36,909 nucleotides of DNA from Acidobacteriota bacterium (GTDB lineage Bacteria; Acidobacteriota; Terriglobia; Acidiferrales; UBA7541): positions 1 through 36,909 of the forward strand of contig JAKASX010000028.1 of NCBI GenBank assembly GCA_021818865.1. Reading direction: 5' to 3'. The notes beneath the pieces are model-generated. The model had not been told where the DNA came from, made no database searches, and saw only the letters and a list, made by a program, of their open reading frames with translations. Shown in pieces: positions 17,288-25,928 of this stretch (within the stretch, counting starts at the first letter, position 1; the number at the start of each line of letters is the position of its first letter). The position numbers were made by a program, and so were the translations under genes.

Positions 17288-17641
17288 ATGAATGTGAGCG
17301 TTCAGTACAAGTGCGACGACTTTCGCGGTCAGATCGAGCAGGACATCGCAAAATACGCGGCCAAGCTGGGGAGATGGCTGGAGCATTTTGACGACGACCT
17401 GGTGTCGTTGCACGCGAGTTACGATAAGCATTCACGGAAGCGAACTTACATCGTCACGCTGAATCTGGTGCTGCCCTCGGCCAAGCTGCATGCTTCGGCG
17501 ACGAACGGCGAAGCGCGATTCGCGTTGCGCCACGCGTTCGACGAAATGGAGATGCAGGTGAGCAAACAGCTTCGACTGGCGCGCCGCGATTACGAATGGA
17601 AGCGGAAACGCGAACGGCGCGCGGTATGGGCCGAAGCGTGA
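17288..17641 (+). CDS. raiA: Ribosome hibernation factor, HPF/RaiA (YfiA) family
   Basis: A 117-residue protein of the short HPF/RaiA type, which binds the 30S decoding region in stationary phase and stops translation. It has the beta-alpha-beta layout: MNVSVQYKCDDF, a helix DIAKYAAKLGRWLEHF, strands SLHASYDKH and YIVTLNLVLP, then a helix AFDEMEMQVSKQLRLARRDYEWKRKR. There is no C-terminal extension for 100S dimerisation as in long HPF. AAGGAG lies seven bases before ATG 17288. It lies just upstream of tRNA-Lys but is probably a separate unit. Confidence 0.75.
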   Translation: MNVSVQYKCDDFRGQIEQDIAKYAAKLGRWLEHFDDDLVSLHASYDKHSRKRTYIVTLNLVLPSAKLHASATNGEARFALRHAFDEMEMQVSKQLRLARRDYEWKRKRERRAVWAEA

Positions 17642-17843
17642 AGTAGCGCCGATCTCCGGCGCGGCCGGCAAAACCTGAGAATCACCGCGGGAAAACGAAG
17701 AACGGAGTTTTCAGCTCCGCGAGGCGGGTGAATCGCGCTTGGGCGCCGGGCGGAGGGATCTCGGGCGGTCTGCCGCGCGATTTTTGCGCGCTTGGGCGCA
17801 TGTGCGGCGAAACATTTTCGGGTAAGATGAAGGGACGCAATTT

Positions 17844-17918
17844 AGGGGCGTAGCTCAGTGGTAGAGCAGCGGCCTTTTAAGCCGAAGGTCGTGGGTTCGA
17901 TCCCCACCGCCCCTACCA
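17844..17918 (+). tRNA. tRNA-Lys (anticodon UUU)
   Basis: A 75-base cloverleaf with CCA encoded. The acceptor stem AGGGGCG pairs with CGCCCCT; the D arm is GCTC/GAGC; the anticodon loop is CTTTTAA, giving anticodon TTT; the T arm GTGGG-TTCGATC-CCCAC is perfect. The top pair of the anticodon stem is a G-A mismatch. The integrase gene on the opposite strand ends only 13 bases after the CCA, so the 3' half of this tRNA is the probable attachment site of the island. Confidence 0.95.
17887..17918. other. Probable attachment site (attL) at the tRNA-Lys 3' end
   Basis: Tyrosine integrases usually recombine at the anticodon or T arm and 3' end of a tRNA, regenerating the gene. The integrase at 17931-19094 abuts this tRNA, so the crossover should lie in the T arm/acceptor segment. 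I found no second copy of the T-arm plus acceptor sequence by eye in the rest of the window, so attR is probably to the right of 36909 or has been lost. Exact core limits are unknown. Confidence 0.5.
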
Positions 17919-17930
17919 TCCCAACTCCTT

Positions 17931-19094
17931 TTACATCACGCGATTGTGAGGCCCCTTCTCGCTGCGTACCTGATACGTACCCTTCGTTTCGGCCAAGGCG
18001 ATTGGGTCGAGCGCCCAGGCACGGGCAAGTTGGGCTTCCAATTGTTGCTGCCGCTCGCCCACCCACGGCGCATAATGCCGCTCGGTGATTCGAAGACTGG
18101 AATGGCCTAAAAGCACTGACAATTGCTCGAGCGTTCCGCCGGCCAGCAGAAATTCAACCGCGAACGTGTCGCGAAAGCGGTGAGCGTGCCCTTTGGGGAC
18201 GCCAGCCAATTGGAAGAGCCTCGCGAGTCGGCGCTGCCATTTGCCTATGACGCTATGGACAGTTGAACGCCCAGTCCAGAAAAAGTGTCGGTCGCTTCCA
18301 CGCGGGCAGGCGTCGAGTGCTTCCGCGACAAATTTTGGGAGCAGAACGTTGACCGGCTGACCCGTCTTTTGAGTGTAGAGAAACAGGCGGTCTCCGACGA
18401 TCCGCTCCGTTGTCAACTGCGCCGCATCCCCGATACGCATCCCGCTGTAGCGTAGCAACAGAACGAAGGCTCGAAGGCGCTGGCCGTTTCGCGCTCCCGC
18501 ACTTGCGGAATACGTTTCAAGGGCTTCGAGGATTTGCCGCATCTCGTCGCGCGTGAAAGGCAGTGTCGGGGAGGGCGGAATCTTGGGAGCTTTCAGGTCG
18601 GCAGCGGGATTGTCGGCAATCCACTTGCGTTTCTGCGCGAATCGAAAAAATGCCCGCAGCCGCTCCAACTGCTTGAGCCCAGTTCGTGGCCCGCACTTCC
18701 ACTGGGATCGGAAATCGCTCAACACGTCCAGATCGAATTGATCCATGAACGCGAGCCCGCCGTGCTGCTCGGCAAAGGCCTCCATCTTCCGGCGCAGCAA
18801 TTTGTATTTTTCGACCGTGGCGGGTTGAAGCTTTCGAGCCTCGGCGTCGGCCAGGAACCGCTCCCAAGCTTCCTTCACCGTCATACGTCGAGGTTGATCG
18901 TCCCGTTGTCCTGCCGCTTCCCACTGCCTGACCAAATCTTGCGCCCTCTGCCAATCGCGCATGTCGAGCGACTGCCTGATTTCCCTCCCGTTCAGCGTGC
19001 CGTCCACCCAGATGGGACACTGGCAGCGCCGGTAGTGGCGGCCCTCATCCCGGTGCTCGCAGCGTTTCAAGTGACGGCGATAGACGGTTAACAT
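17931..19094 (-). CDS. Tyrosine recombinase / integrase
   Basis: A 387-residue phage-type integrase. The catalytic set is complete: Arg220 (YSGMRIGD), Lys243 (QKTGQP), His305-x-x-Arg308 (HRFRDTFA), His331 (LLGHSS) and the nucleophile Tyr341 (RHYAPW). A SAM-like core-binding domain covers about 70-165. The first 45 residues carry Cys12, Cys24 and Cys26 with CQCPIWVDG, an arm-binding region common in acidobacterial integrases. The ATG at 19094 is used. It lies at the tRNA-Lys junction and ends a minus-strand series with an excisionase-like gene, an unknown gene and an XRE repressor, so it is the integrase of the island. Confidence 0.93.
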   Translation of the reverse strand: MLTVYRRHLKRCEHRDEGRHYRRCQCPIWVDGTLNGREIRQSLDMRDWQRAQDLVRQWEAAGQRDDQPRRMTVKEAWERFLADAEARKLQPATVEKYKLLRRKMEAFAEQHGGLAFMDQFDLDVLSDFRSQWKCGPRTGLKQLERLRAFFRFAQKRKWIADNPAADLKAPKIPPSPTLPFTRDEMRQILEALETYSASAGARNGQRLRAFVLLLRYSGMRIGDAAQLTTERIVGDRLFLYTQKTGQPVNVLLPKFVAEALDACPRGSDRHFFWTGRSTVHSVIGKWQRRLARLFQLAGVPKGHAHRFRDTFAVEFLLAGGTLEQLSVLLGHSSLRITERHYAPWVGERQQQLEAQLARAWALDPIALAETKGTYQVRSEKGPHNRVM

Positions 19095-19124
19095 AACGCA
19101 GCAAGCCTATAGCTAACAGTCATA

Positions 19125-19382
19125 CTAAGTAAAGGACAGCCTTCCATGCACCCGTAAGAGCACGCTTTCGGGGATTCGCAACGTTCGGTGGCGGCGCTTG
19201 CCGCGTTTCCGGTTCTCGATGACCAACACATCAGGCTCTTTCTCGAAAATCCTGCGGATGGCGTCCTCGCTCAGATTCCACATGGAAGCAACCTCGGGGA
19301 CGCTGTAATGGCGCTCGAAGGTGGGCGAAGACGGGCGCGCTGTTTCCCGGCTTGGCTTTTCTTGGCTGCGGATTGCTTCCAT
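19125..19382 (-). CDS. Excisionase-like helix-turn-helix protein
   Basis: A small basic protein, 85 residues from ATG 19382; GTG 19424 would add 14 residues. The core FERHYSVPEVASMWNLSEDAIRRIFEKEPDVLVI is a winged helix-turn-helix of the MerR/excisionase type, followed by a basic KRGKRRHRTLRIP wing. It ends 30 bases before the integrase start on the same strand. The position and size suggest it is the recombination directionality factor (Xis) that favours excision. Neither start has a convincing ribosome-binding site. Confidence 0.65.
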   Translation of the reverse strand: MEAIRSQEKPSRETARPSSPTFERHYSVPEVASMWNLSEDAIRRIFEKEPDVLVIENRKRGKRRHRTLRIPESVLLRVHGRLSFT

Positions 19383-19526
19383 CGCGCCATCTCTTCGCCG
19401 TGAGGTATTTTTCTCGCTTCTCACGCTAAGTATCAGCCCGCGCAGCGCTAGGGACGGAACCAGGTTGACGCGAAGAGGGCTAAGTCATTGGTGCTGAGGG
19501 AGTTTGGAGCGCTGAAAAAAAGTCAA

Positions 19527-20261
19527 CTAGACTTTTGGAGCTTTACCACGGGACGCCTGGAGTGCCAAGTAATCCTGATATTTGCGCTTCACACTGCTTT
19601 TCATTGCGGCGAACCGGTGGGGATCCTCTCTTTGCATCTCTACATAGCATTTGAAATTCTCGTTGTCTGGCGTCAATTTCTCGGCGTCTAGCTCCCCGGC
19701 AATCCGCTGGTTGGAGTACTTCTGGACAATTCCCGTGATGACGATTTCTTCTCGCAAGCTTCTCGGCTTTTTTGGTGCCGAGGCAGCACGAATGTTGCTC
19801 ACATCGCGAGGCAGATTCAAGATGCTACGAAGGCTCTTTTGGCGGTTGACCACGTCAAGCAACAGGGTCTTTATCACCGGCAGAAAGGGTTTCACTGTAG
19901 TTTGCAACTGTTGTTCCCCGTCGTCGTTCACTTTGGCGGGGTAAGGGCGGACGCGGGAACGCAAAAATCTTTTGATCGCCTCACCCAGCACCGCGTCATC
20001 AACCTGTATTCTGGCACGAATATCTTTGATTAAAGGTAGGATTTCGGCTGCCAGCCAAGCTTCTGGTGGTGTGGTTTCCAATACGGGATTGGCTTTTCTG
20101 TCTTCCTGGTATCTTTCTTCAAGCGCCTCGGCCTCGGTCACCAGGTTATAAACGAGAATCGCATAGTGCGTTGGATTCGATCGTGCCAGGATTTCCCGCT
20201 TCCCGAGCACCTCAAGGAACTCCGGGTCAAATTCCTCGTCGTAGAACTTGCGTCTCGCCAT
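19527..20261 (-). CDS. Unknown island protein
   Basis: A 244-residue soluble, highly charged protein that I do not recognise. It starts MARRKFYDEEFDPEFLEVLG at ATG 20261; a longer frame reaches into the XRE gene and is less likely. It appears mostly helical, with a Lys/Arg-rich C-terminus (SVKRKYQDYLALQASRGKAPKV). No catalytic motif or membrane segment is seen. It lies 37 bases downstream of the XRE regulator on the same strand and upstream of the excisionase-like gene, so it may be part of the integration/regulation module. Confidence 0.55.
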   Translation of the reverse strand: MARRKFYDEEFDPEFLEVLGKREILARSNPTHYAILVYNLVTEAEALEERYQEDRKANPVLETTPPEAWLAAEILPLIKDIRARIQVDDAVLGEAIKRFLRSRVRPYPAKVNDDGEQQLQTTVKPFLPVIKTLLLDVVNRQKSLRSILNLPRDVSNIRAASAPKKPRSLREEIVITGIVQKYSNQRIAGELDAEKLTPDNENFKCYVEMQREDPHRFAAMKSSVKRKYQDYLALQASRGKAPKV

Positions 20262-20298
20262 CTCGGCTTTCGAAAGGCTCAGAGTCTCTCGGTGGGGC

Positions 20299-20562
20299 TT
20301 AATCCCTCTTGCGAAAGTCCGACTCTGCGGGCCTGTAAATCCCCCGGTCCAGCCCGCGCACCAGCCGTTCCGCAGAGGTTTCAAACACGTCGCAAATCCT
20401 CAGCAGCGTCCGCATCGTGATCGGCCGTCCCACCTCGATCTGTTGCCAGTGACGGGCCGAGAACCCGTGCGTGATCATGTCTTCCTGAGTCAACCCATGC
20501 CGCTTGCGGAGCGCCCGCACGCGCTGGCCCAGCGCCTTGAAGAATTTCGGCTCGTCCACCAC
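20299..20562 (-). CDS. XRE-family helix-turn-helix regulator
   Basis: An 87-residue Cro/C1-type DNA-binding protein. The helix-turn-helix covers about residues 11-68: LGQRVRALRKRHGLTQEDMITHGFSARHWQQIEVGRPITMRTLLRICDVF. The start is GTG 20562 or the adjacent GTG 20559, with GGAG close upstream. It is divergent from the GIY-YIG gene and heads the minus-strand run toward the integrase, a position typical of the repressor of a mobile element. Confidence 0.85.
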   Translation of the reverse strand: MVDEPKFFKALGQRVRALRKRHGLTQEDMITHGFSARHWQQIEVGRPITMRTLLRICDVFETSAERLVRGLDRGIYRPAESDFRKRD

Positions 20563-20697
20563 GCTCCGGTTTGTACTGTTGCACGAGCAGAAACACCACG
20601 AGCAGATTAGCTGGACGACCGTTCCGGCTTTCCGTTACGCTGGCCGTATCCCTCTCTCGGCAGTAAATCCGTTGGACCGTAGGCGAACGGGAATGCA

Positions 20698-21108
20698 ATG
20701 CGCGTTGTGTCGCGATACGGAATCCGCTGGGCTCGGACGCCGGCGAACATCAGCAATCTTCGGGGCGACAAGATCGCCGATCCTCATGGTGTGTACATCC
20801 TCTGCGACGGTTCGTTGCCCGTCTACGTAGGCAGGGGACGAATCTGGGAGCGGATTCGCCAACATGAGCAAGGGAGAAAAGGGCGGTATTGGGATCACTT
20901 CACCTGGTTTGCCATAGATGATCTTCAGCAGGAAGGGGAAATCGAGGCACTCCTGCTGCGAATGCTGCCCGTCTCGTTGCGGATTTTGAACAAGCAACGT
21001 GCCAGTTTCATCAAGGCCATGCGCTACAGGGAACCTGACACCCAGACTCGGCCGCCACGGGTCAAATCCGACAAATATCCAGGCCGAAAGAGGAAGCCGC
21101 GAAAATAG
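20698..21108 (+). CDS. Stand-alone GIY-YIG endonuclease-like protein
   Basis: A 136-residue protein with a GIY-YIG nuclease core: GVYIL (31-35, replacing GIY), PVYVGRG (41-47, replacing YIG), then RIWERIRQHE (48-57) with Arg and His, WFAID and the metal-binding Glu in EIEALLLRML (81-90), followed by LN. The C-terminus is strongly basic (VKSDKYPGRKRKPRK). Such small proteins include repair, homing and mobile-element nucleases; there is no second domain to choose among them. ATG 20698 is used. It is divergent from the XRE regulator, which may control both. Confidence 0.75.
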   Translation: MRVVSRYGIRWARTPANISNLRGDKIADPHGVYILCDGSLPVYVGRGRIWERIRQHEQGRKGRYWDHFTWFAIDDLQQEGEIEALLLRMLPVSLRILNKQRASFIKAMRYREPDTQTRPPRVKSDKYPGRKRKPRK

Positions 21109-21684
21109 CTGACGGAATCGCGTTTGAACGAAATGTGCGGAAAACCTGACTGAGGGAGCGCCCTTTAGCGGTGCAAAACGCGTCTCGATTCGTGAGGCGC
21201 TATTTCTGGCCCGCCTACCGTACGTACCCTGATATTTGCGTTCCGCCACGGACCTGCAAACGTCCGCAGCGGACGTCCTGGGGGCCGAAATACCGGGGCC
21301 GGGCCGGTCCAAACCGGACGCAAAAGCGGTCCCCGGCGGGCCTTCCGCGAAATTTTACCGAAAAATTGTCCGCCTGCGTGGGCCAGGGAGGACGCGGCGG
21401 GTCCTCCTCTCGCTCGCGGTAAAACGGCGGGCCCTCAACGGCGCTCTCGATCCGCAACGTGGTTTCGGTATCTTAGGTTGCGGTCCAAACCCAGTCAACG
21501 CGCTGAAGGGTTAGGAAACAGAGAGCCCCAAAGTTGCACCCCCCTACATGTTGTGGTTGGCGCGGAACGGGGCGGACGAAGCGGGCACAAGGGCAAAGGG
21601 AGGGGGAATGGGCGTATAATTCGCGGCGTTGTTGAAGACAAAAAGGGAATTGCCGTTCATGTGTATTCCTACAGGGGATGGCGG
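21109..21684 (+). promoter_or_regulatory. GC-rich palindromic gap with a consensus -10 upstream of the repeat protein
   Basis: No gene is supported in these 576 bases. From about 21230 to 21450 the sequence is unusually GC-rich and palindromic: GTCCGC-A-GCGGAC (21262-21274), GGACGTCC (21271-21278), and CCGGT-CCAA-ACCGG just after 21300. Near the right end there is a perfect -10 TATAAT (21615-21620) without a good -35. It would start transcription near 21627, supporting ATG 21685 as the start of the next gene. A minus-strand open frame here (21215-21457) has only a TTG start and no ribosome-binding site. Confidence 0.4.
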
Positions 21685-24600
21685 ATGAACTCCGGCGACA
21701 GTGGGCGGCGCGCGTTGCACTTTGTTCTTGGACTCGCCGTGGCTCTGTTGATACTTGTGCCCGCCCTGGCACAACCGAAATCAGAAGGGTCTGCCAGAGT
21801 TGAGGGGGCGGTAAGAGGAGTTGTGGGAGTACCTGTCACGGTTCGCCTGCTGCCCGTTGGTGGCAGCCCTGTGCGCTATTACGACGGCTACCAGGTCGTA
21901 GCGCAACAAAATGGCAAGTTTGACTTCACGAACATTAAGCCGGGAGCTTATCGGCTGGCGGCGAAAGCGGACGGCTTTATGCTTGCCACGCCAGGCAAAG
22001 GGGCTGACATAATCATCACGTTGCGCGCTCATCAGAAGCTTCGAAGGGTCACAATCAGGATGGTCCCCCGTCCCTCGCTCTGTGGGCGCGTGAGGGGAAG
22101 GTTTAGGCACACCTGGGTGGACGCTTTCCGCTACAGTAAAAAGTTCGGTACGCTCATCGACACTTTCCTCCCCGCCACAAACGCAGATGGCAGTTTCTGT
22201 TTTGCAAACCTTCCTTTCGGGACTTACTACCTTCAAGCCTATACGACCTGGTATCCAGGTTCGTTTAGCTTCAGTGGCGCAAAGCCGTTGGTAGTAAAAC
22301 CAGGCAGGACGCAGCGCACTCTCGACATTCCGCTCCAGCCGAGTGACTGCTGGACATCCAAAGTGAGCGGGCGCATCGCGCCCTCACCGACCAACGATCA
22401 TCAGGAATACTATGTGGATTTTCTCCAAACCAATGCGAATGGCGGCAGCGTGTTTGACCCCGAGCCAACCATCAGACTTGCGCCGGGAGACAGATTTACT
22501 GCTTCCCTATGCCCCGGCGACTATGATGTGGTGCTAAGCGACCGGGATAGGATCTCAGCGTGGCGAGGGCATCCTTCGCATAAGGTAGTTTTTGACTCTC
22601 AGCATGTCACAGTTGGACAAAGGGATATTACCGGTGTCGCATTGACGCCCCACTCTATGGCGTCGATTACAGGTGAAGTTCACTTCGAGGATATTACGCG
22701 AGCTGCGAGTTGCCCTGGCATTGGCGGCCAGCACGTGAGCATTCTTCGGGAAGGCGATGGCCAATATCAGACCGCGCCCCTGGACGACAAAGACCATTTT
22801 GAGTTTCACAATGTGGCGCCGGGGATTTATCGGATTTATCTCGCTCCCTTCCTGCGCGAAGCCGTCTACGTAAAATCCATCCTGGTGGATGGAAAAGCCG
22901 CCGAAGGCCGCCGTTTTGCGATAACGCGGGCGAAGCCGGTAAGGATCGACATAACGCTGAGCGGCGACCTGGCGGAAGCCGCAGGCCATATCTCGCCCGA
23001 CCTGCGCCGCGTGCATCGCTGGGCGGTTGCGTGGACCCGGCCCAAAGGCAGCGTCAGCGGGAAGGTTGAGGGCGATACAGTCGGTGTCTCGATTGAGCTT
23101 CGTTCGGCGCGCTACAACTCACAGAATTCTGCCGAATACACAACCGATCTCGGCCCCAAAGGCAGTTTTCGTTTCAATGACGTCGATCCCGGCGTGTACA
23201 CATTGCGAGCAGAAGGCAAGGACTCGTTCGAGTATGAATACGGTGCCAAGGGTCTGGATAAAAAGGGTACGCCGATTGTCGTCGCGCGTGGTGCGCACAT
23301 AAAGGGAGTTCGCCTGAAGCTGCCGAAGCTGAGCTCGATCTGCGGCGAAGTTACCGACGCGAATGGCTCTCCGAAGGCTGGAACACCCGTCTATATTGAG
23401 ACTTCCTATTACGGATACCTGCAGGCACGCCAAGAGACGGGTGAGGCGAGGACCGATGCCGAGGGCCGATTCCGCGTGAACGGGCTTTTGCCGGGCGACT
23501 ACTACCTGGCATTTCCCTTCGGACATCGCCTGGTCTTTTTTTCCAGCGATGGCAGCCTGGATGCAGCCCGGCCGGTCCGTCTGCATATAAACGAGGATGT
23601 TGGCTGCCGGCCGCAAGCCATCCTAAGGCTTCGCGTACCCCCGGGAATCAAAGAGACCTACACGATTTCCGGCCAAGTGGTGGGGGAGTTGGCGTCGAAG
23701 CTTGGAGACCGCTTCTGGGTTTCCCTGTGGTGGGATGTCCCGCATACGGAGGCGTATGTTGCCTCTGCCAACCTTGACAAAGAAAACCGTTTTTTCTTCG
23801 ATAAAGTGCCGAACGGCCGATTCATGCTTCAGCTTCACAGTGGATACGGGCCCAAACCGATGGTCTGGTCGGGCCAATACGGCCCGCTGTCTCACCTTTT
23901 GGCAACGCGAACTGTCGAGGTGCGAGGCAGGGACGTTGTCGGGGTCAAAGTCAAGTCCATGGAACTGCCCACCATAACGGGCAGCGTGCGCTTCCTGCAC
24001 GTACCCGCCGATTGGAAGCACTTTGATGTGAGCGCGTACCACATTAGGTTGCTTCGGCGCAACAATCAGCAACCTCTTTCCGCGAGGCTCTCCGCAAACG
24101 GCAGCTTCAGTATCGGCCCGGAGGATATCGGCAACTACGAAGTCAACCTGTATCCTCCACCGCGTGTGCCGTTATACATCCGCTCTGTCCGGCTGAACGG
24201 GCAGGAGATTCAAGGGCGTTATTTCCATTTGTCGGCGCAAGCAACCGCCCTGCTTGAGGTGGAAGTCGACGACGATTCCGGACGCGTGGATGCAACGCTG
24301 CTTCCCGACCCATCGATGCCCCGTCCGGAGCCGCCGGTGGGGGAACCCTGCGGGGGTCTTTCACTGGTCAAAAACCGCCTTCTTTTGGCTTTGCCGGAGC
24401 CCCAGATCGTACTCTTTCCGGAGCCCCTCTTCCCGACAAGGACCACCCCGGCTTCGTCGGTCGAGCCAAGGCTGTTCTTTAGCTATCGTGTGAGTGACGG
24501 CCACCGTACCTGGCTGCAGATAAGCCGCGTGCCGCCTGGACGCTATCGGGTACTAGGGGCGGAGCATCTGACGTCTTTCATTGTTGGACGGACACGCGAT

Positions 24601-24786
24601 CTGACCGTCGATGAGCGCAGGCTCTGGAGTGCTCTTGCTGCGCTCGGCCAACCGCTGACTGTGCGGCCCGGGGCAAAACTCCAGATCGCTCTGCAGGACA
24701 AGAGCGCGGAGGTAGCGCGTCTCGCCGCGAGATTTGGCGTGCGGATTGGTAGTGGGGTACTTAAGGTGAGAGAGGGTTCCATGTGA
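21685..24786 (+). CDS. Large secreted protein with many carboxypeptidase-regulatory-like repeats
   Basis: A 1033-residue exported protein. The N-terminus MNSGDSGRRALHFVLGLAVALLILVPALAQ is a signal peptide cleaved after about residue 30. The rest is a chain of at least seven beta-sandwich repeats of the CarboxypepD_reg/SdrD-B type, each with the pattern 'G-x-F-x-F-x-N/D-x-x-P-G-x-Y-x-L', for example GKFDFTNIKPGAYRLAAK, GSFRFNDVDPGVYTLRAE and GRFRVNGLLPGDYYLAF. There is no TonB-dependent barrel or anchor at the C-terminus. Proteins like this are common in acidobacteria and are thought to be surface or extracellular, perhaps binding carbohydrates. The start at 21685 has AGGGGA upstream and follows a TATAAT; the frame is open further 5'. 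Its presence inside the island is unusual cargo. Confidence 0.8.
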   Translation: MNSGDSGRRALHFVLGLAVALLILVPALAQPKSEGSARVEGAVRGVVGVPVTVRLLPVGGSPVRYYDGYQVVAQQNGKFDFTNIKPGAYRLAAKADGFMLATPGKGADIIITLRAHQKLRRVTIRMVPRPSLCGRVRGRFRHTWVDAFRYSKKFGTLIDTFLPATNADGSFCFANLPFGTYYLQAYTTWYPGSFSFSGAKPLVVKPGRTQRTLDIPLQPSDCWTSKVSGRIAPSPTNDHQEYYVDFLQTNANGGSVFDPEPTIRLAPGDRFTASLCPGDYDVVLSDRDRISAWRGHPSHKVVFDSQHVTVGQRDITGVALTPHSMASITGEVHFEDITRAASCPGIGGQHVSILREGDGQYQTAPLDDKDHFEFHNVAPGIYRIYLAPFLREAVYVKSILVDGKAAEGRRFAITRAKPVRIDITLSGDLAEAAGHISPDLRRVHRWAVAWTRPKGSVSGKVEGDTVGVSIELRSARYNSQNSAEYTTDLGPKGSFRFNDVDPGVYTLRAEGKDSFEYEYGAKGLDKKGTPIVVARGAHIKGVRLKLPKLSSICGEVTDANGSPKAGTPVYIETSYYGYLQARQETGEARTDAEGRFRVNGLLPGDYYLAFPFGHRLVFFSSDGSLDAARPVRLHINEDVGCRPQAILRLRVPPGIKETYTISGQVVGELASKLGDRFWVSLWWDVPHTEAYVASANLDKENRFFFDKVPNGRFMLQLHSGYGPKPMVWSGQYGPLSHLLATRTVEVRGRDVVGVKVKSMELPTITGSVRFLHVPADWKHFDVSAYHIRLLRRNNQQPLSARLSANGSFSIGPEDIGNYEVNLYPPPRVPLYIRSVRLNGQEIQGRYFHLSAQATALLEVEVDDDSGRVDATLLPDPSMPRPEPPVGEPCGGLSLVKNRLLLALPEPQIVLFPEPLFPTRTTPASSVEPRLFFSYRVSDGHRTWLQISRVPPGRYRVLGAEHLTSFIVGRTRDLTVDERRLWSALAALGQPLTVRPGAKLQIALQDKSAEVARLAARFGVRIGSGVLKVREGSM

Positions 24787-25376
24787 TCTGCTTCGCGGTC
24801 GATTGCATTACAGCCATCCGCCCGGAAATAACTCGTTAATCCCTCCCCCAATGGAAAAATACTGCGCTTGGATTCCTGGATGCGTCGGTCGTATACGGGG
24901 CTGGAAAACGGCAACGTCATTCGGCCGAGCGTTTCGAACGTCATACCCCACTGGACTATTGAGAGTCGCTGAAAAATCCTGAAAGATTATTACGCAAGAA
25001 TTTCCGACATCGATCTGTAGCTGAGCCGACCGAGTTTTTGTACCAGTGCGGGCGAGGGAGTTTATATCACTTGAAGGTTCCCATATTTTAGGTCCACCTA
25101 GGGAGTGACAATTCTGGGCTCGAACGCGGCAAGTGGAAGAAGGAAATTCACTGACATACCGCGCAGGGCTAACCGACACCACAATGGCAGCGCGGATTTG
25201 CTCGTGGTTAGCTGCCGTTTTTGGCGTTGGTATCACCTACCAAATTTCCCAGCGCCAGCCAATGCCTCGGGTGTGGGAGCTGCCGTCCAGCGCGAATCTC
25301 TGCGTCGTAGGGCTGGGACGAACCAAGAGCGGACGCGATGGCGAGAGGTGATTTGAGGAATGACTGCTTCCCCGAA
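24787..25376. other. 590-base gap without a supported gene
   Basis: Several overlapping small frames exist on both strands (for example 24808-25236 minus and 25133-25351 plus), but none has a ribosome-binding site or a recognisable sequence, and none stands out in composition. No clear terminator, repeat or tRNA is visible. The gap separates the secreted repeat protein from the oppositely oriented recombinase cassette and may hold degraded sequence. Confidence 0.4.
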
Positions 25377-25811
25377 CTATGCCTTGCGATTGCCCAAAAA
25401 ACGTTCGCCGGATTCCCGATAGGCTCTGACGACCCGTGCTGAAGACCGCGCCTGAAGGACAAGAGCCACAGCCTTCCGTGGCCCCGCTCCGGAAACACGC
25501 AAGAGGAAATATACCATCGAGGGGCTGCGGCACAATCCGTGGTGGCACATCACGAAAACTCTCGAGCCGGGCTTCTTCATCGCCTTCCGGTAGAACTTCC
25601 GGGCCTTCCGATAAAACCACTTCGGGCGGGGCTTCGCGTCGTCGTGGAACGGCAGCCAGAGCGCCTTGAATTGCCGCACCTTCCTGCTGTGCGTGCTGTA
25701 CCGCAGGTTGAGGACGTGCGTGATGCCGAGCGCCCGAAGCCGCTCGACGTGCCGCCAACTCGTAATGGCGCTGCCAAAGGCAAGCCGCCGCGTAACGAAA
25801 AAGGCTTTCAC
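25377..25811 (-). CDS. Dual-specificity phosphatase-like protein
   Basis: A 144-residue Cys-based phosphatase. The P-loop VFVMCHHGLCRSPSM provides the Cys-x5-Arg signature (Cys89, Arg95), and Asp57/Asp58 in LPFHDDA is a plausible general acid. The residue before the Cys, almost always His, is Met here, which may change the pKa of the nucleophile. Substrates could be phosphoproteins, RNA ends or phosphoinositides; context gives no clue. The start is GTG 25811 with a GGGGG-rich site upstream. It is the last gene of a minus-strand cassette after the serine recombinase. Confidence 0.7.
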   Translation of the reverse strand: MKAFFVTRRLAFGSAITSWRHVERLRALGITHVLNLRYSTHSRKVRQFKALWLPFHDDAKPRPKWFYRKARKFYRKAMKKPGSRVFVMCHHGLCRSPSMVYFLLRVSGAGPRKAVALVLQARSSARVVRAYRESGERFLGNRKA

Positions 25812-25870
25812 CGCTCGCCCCCCTGCCGTGCCGGTAGCCAGTAGCCCGGCGGCAGGCCCGGCCTAGACGC

Positions 25871-25885
25871 ACGTTTGAAAAACGT
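25871..25885. promoter_or_regulatory. Inverted repeat upstream of the phosphatase gene
   Basis: ACGTTT-GAA-AAACGT (25871-25885) is a perfect 6-bp inverted repeat in a short AT-rich stretch otherwise embedded in GC-rich DNA, between the serine recombinase stop and the phosphatase start (both minus strand). It overlaps TATACG on the minus strand and could be an operator for the phosphatase gene or a recombinase-related site. Confidence 0.35.
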
Positions 25886-25928
25886 ATATTTGCTAAACGC
25901 CCCAAAGGCCTCGGTTTGCCCTTGCTGG

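Noticed and set aside
21215-21457. 80-codon minus-strand frame in the GC-rich palindromic block
   Set aside because: It has only a TTG start without a ribosome-binding site, and its translation is Pro/Arg-rich as expected from GC-rich DNA.
24808-25236. Minus-strand frame of 142 codons in the gap after the secreted repeat protein
   Set aside because: No ribosome-binding site or motif, and other frames of similar length overlap it.
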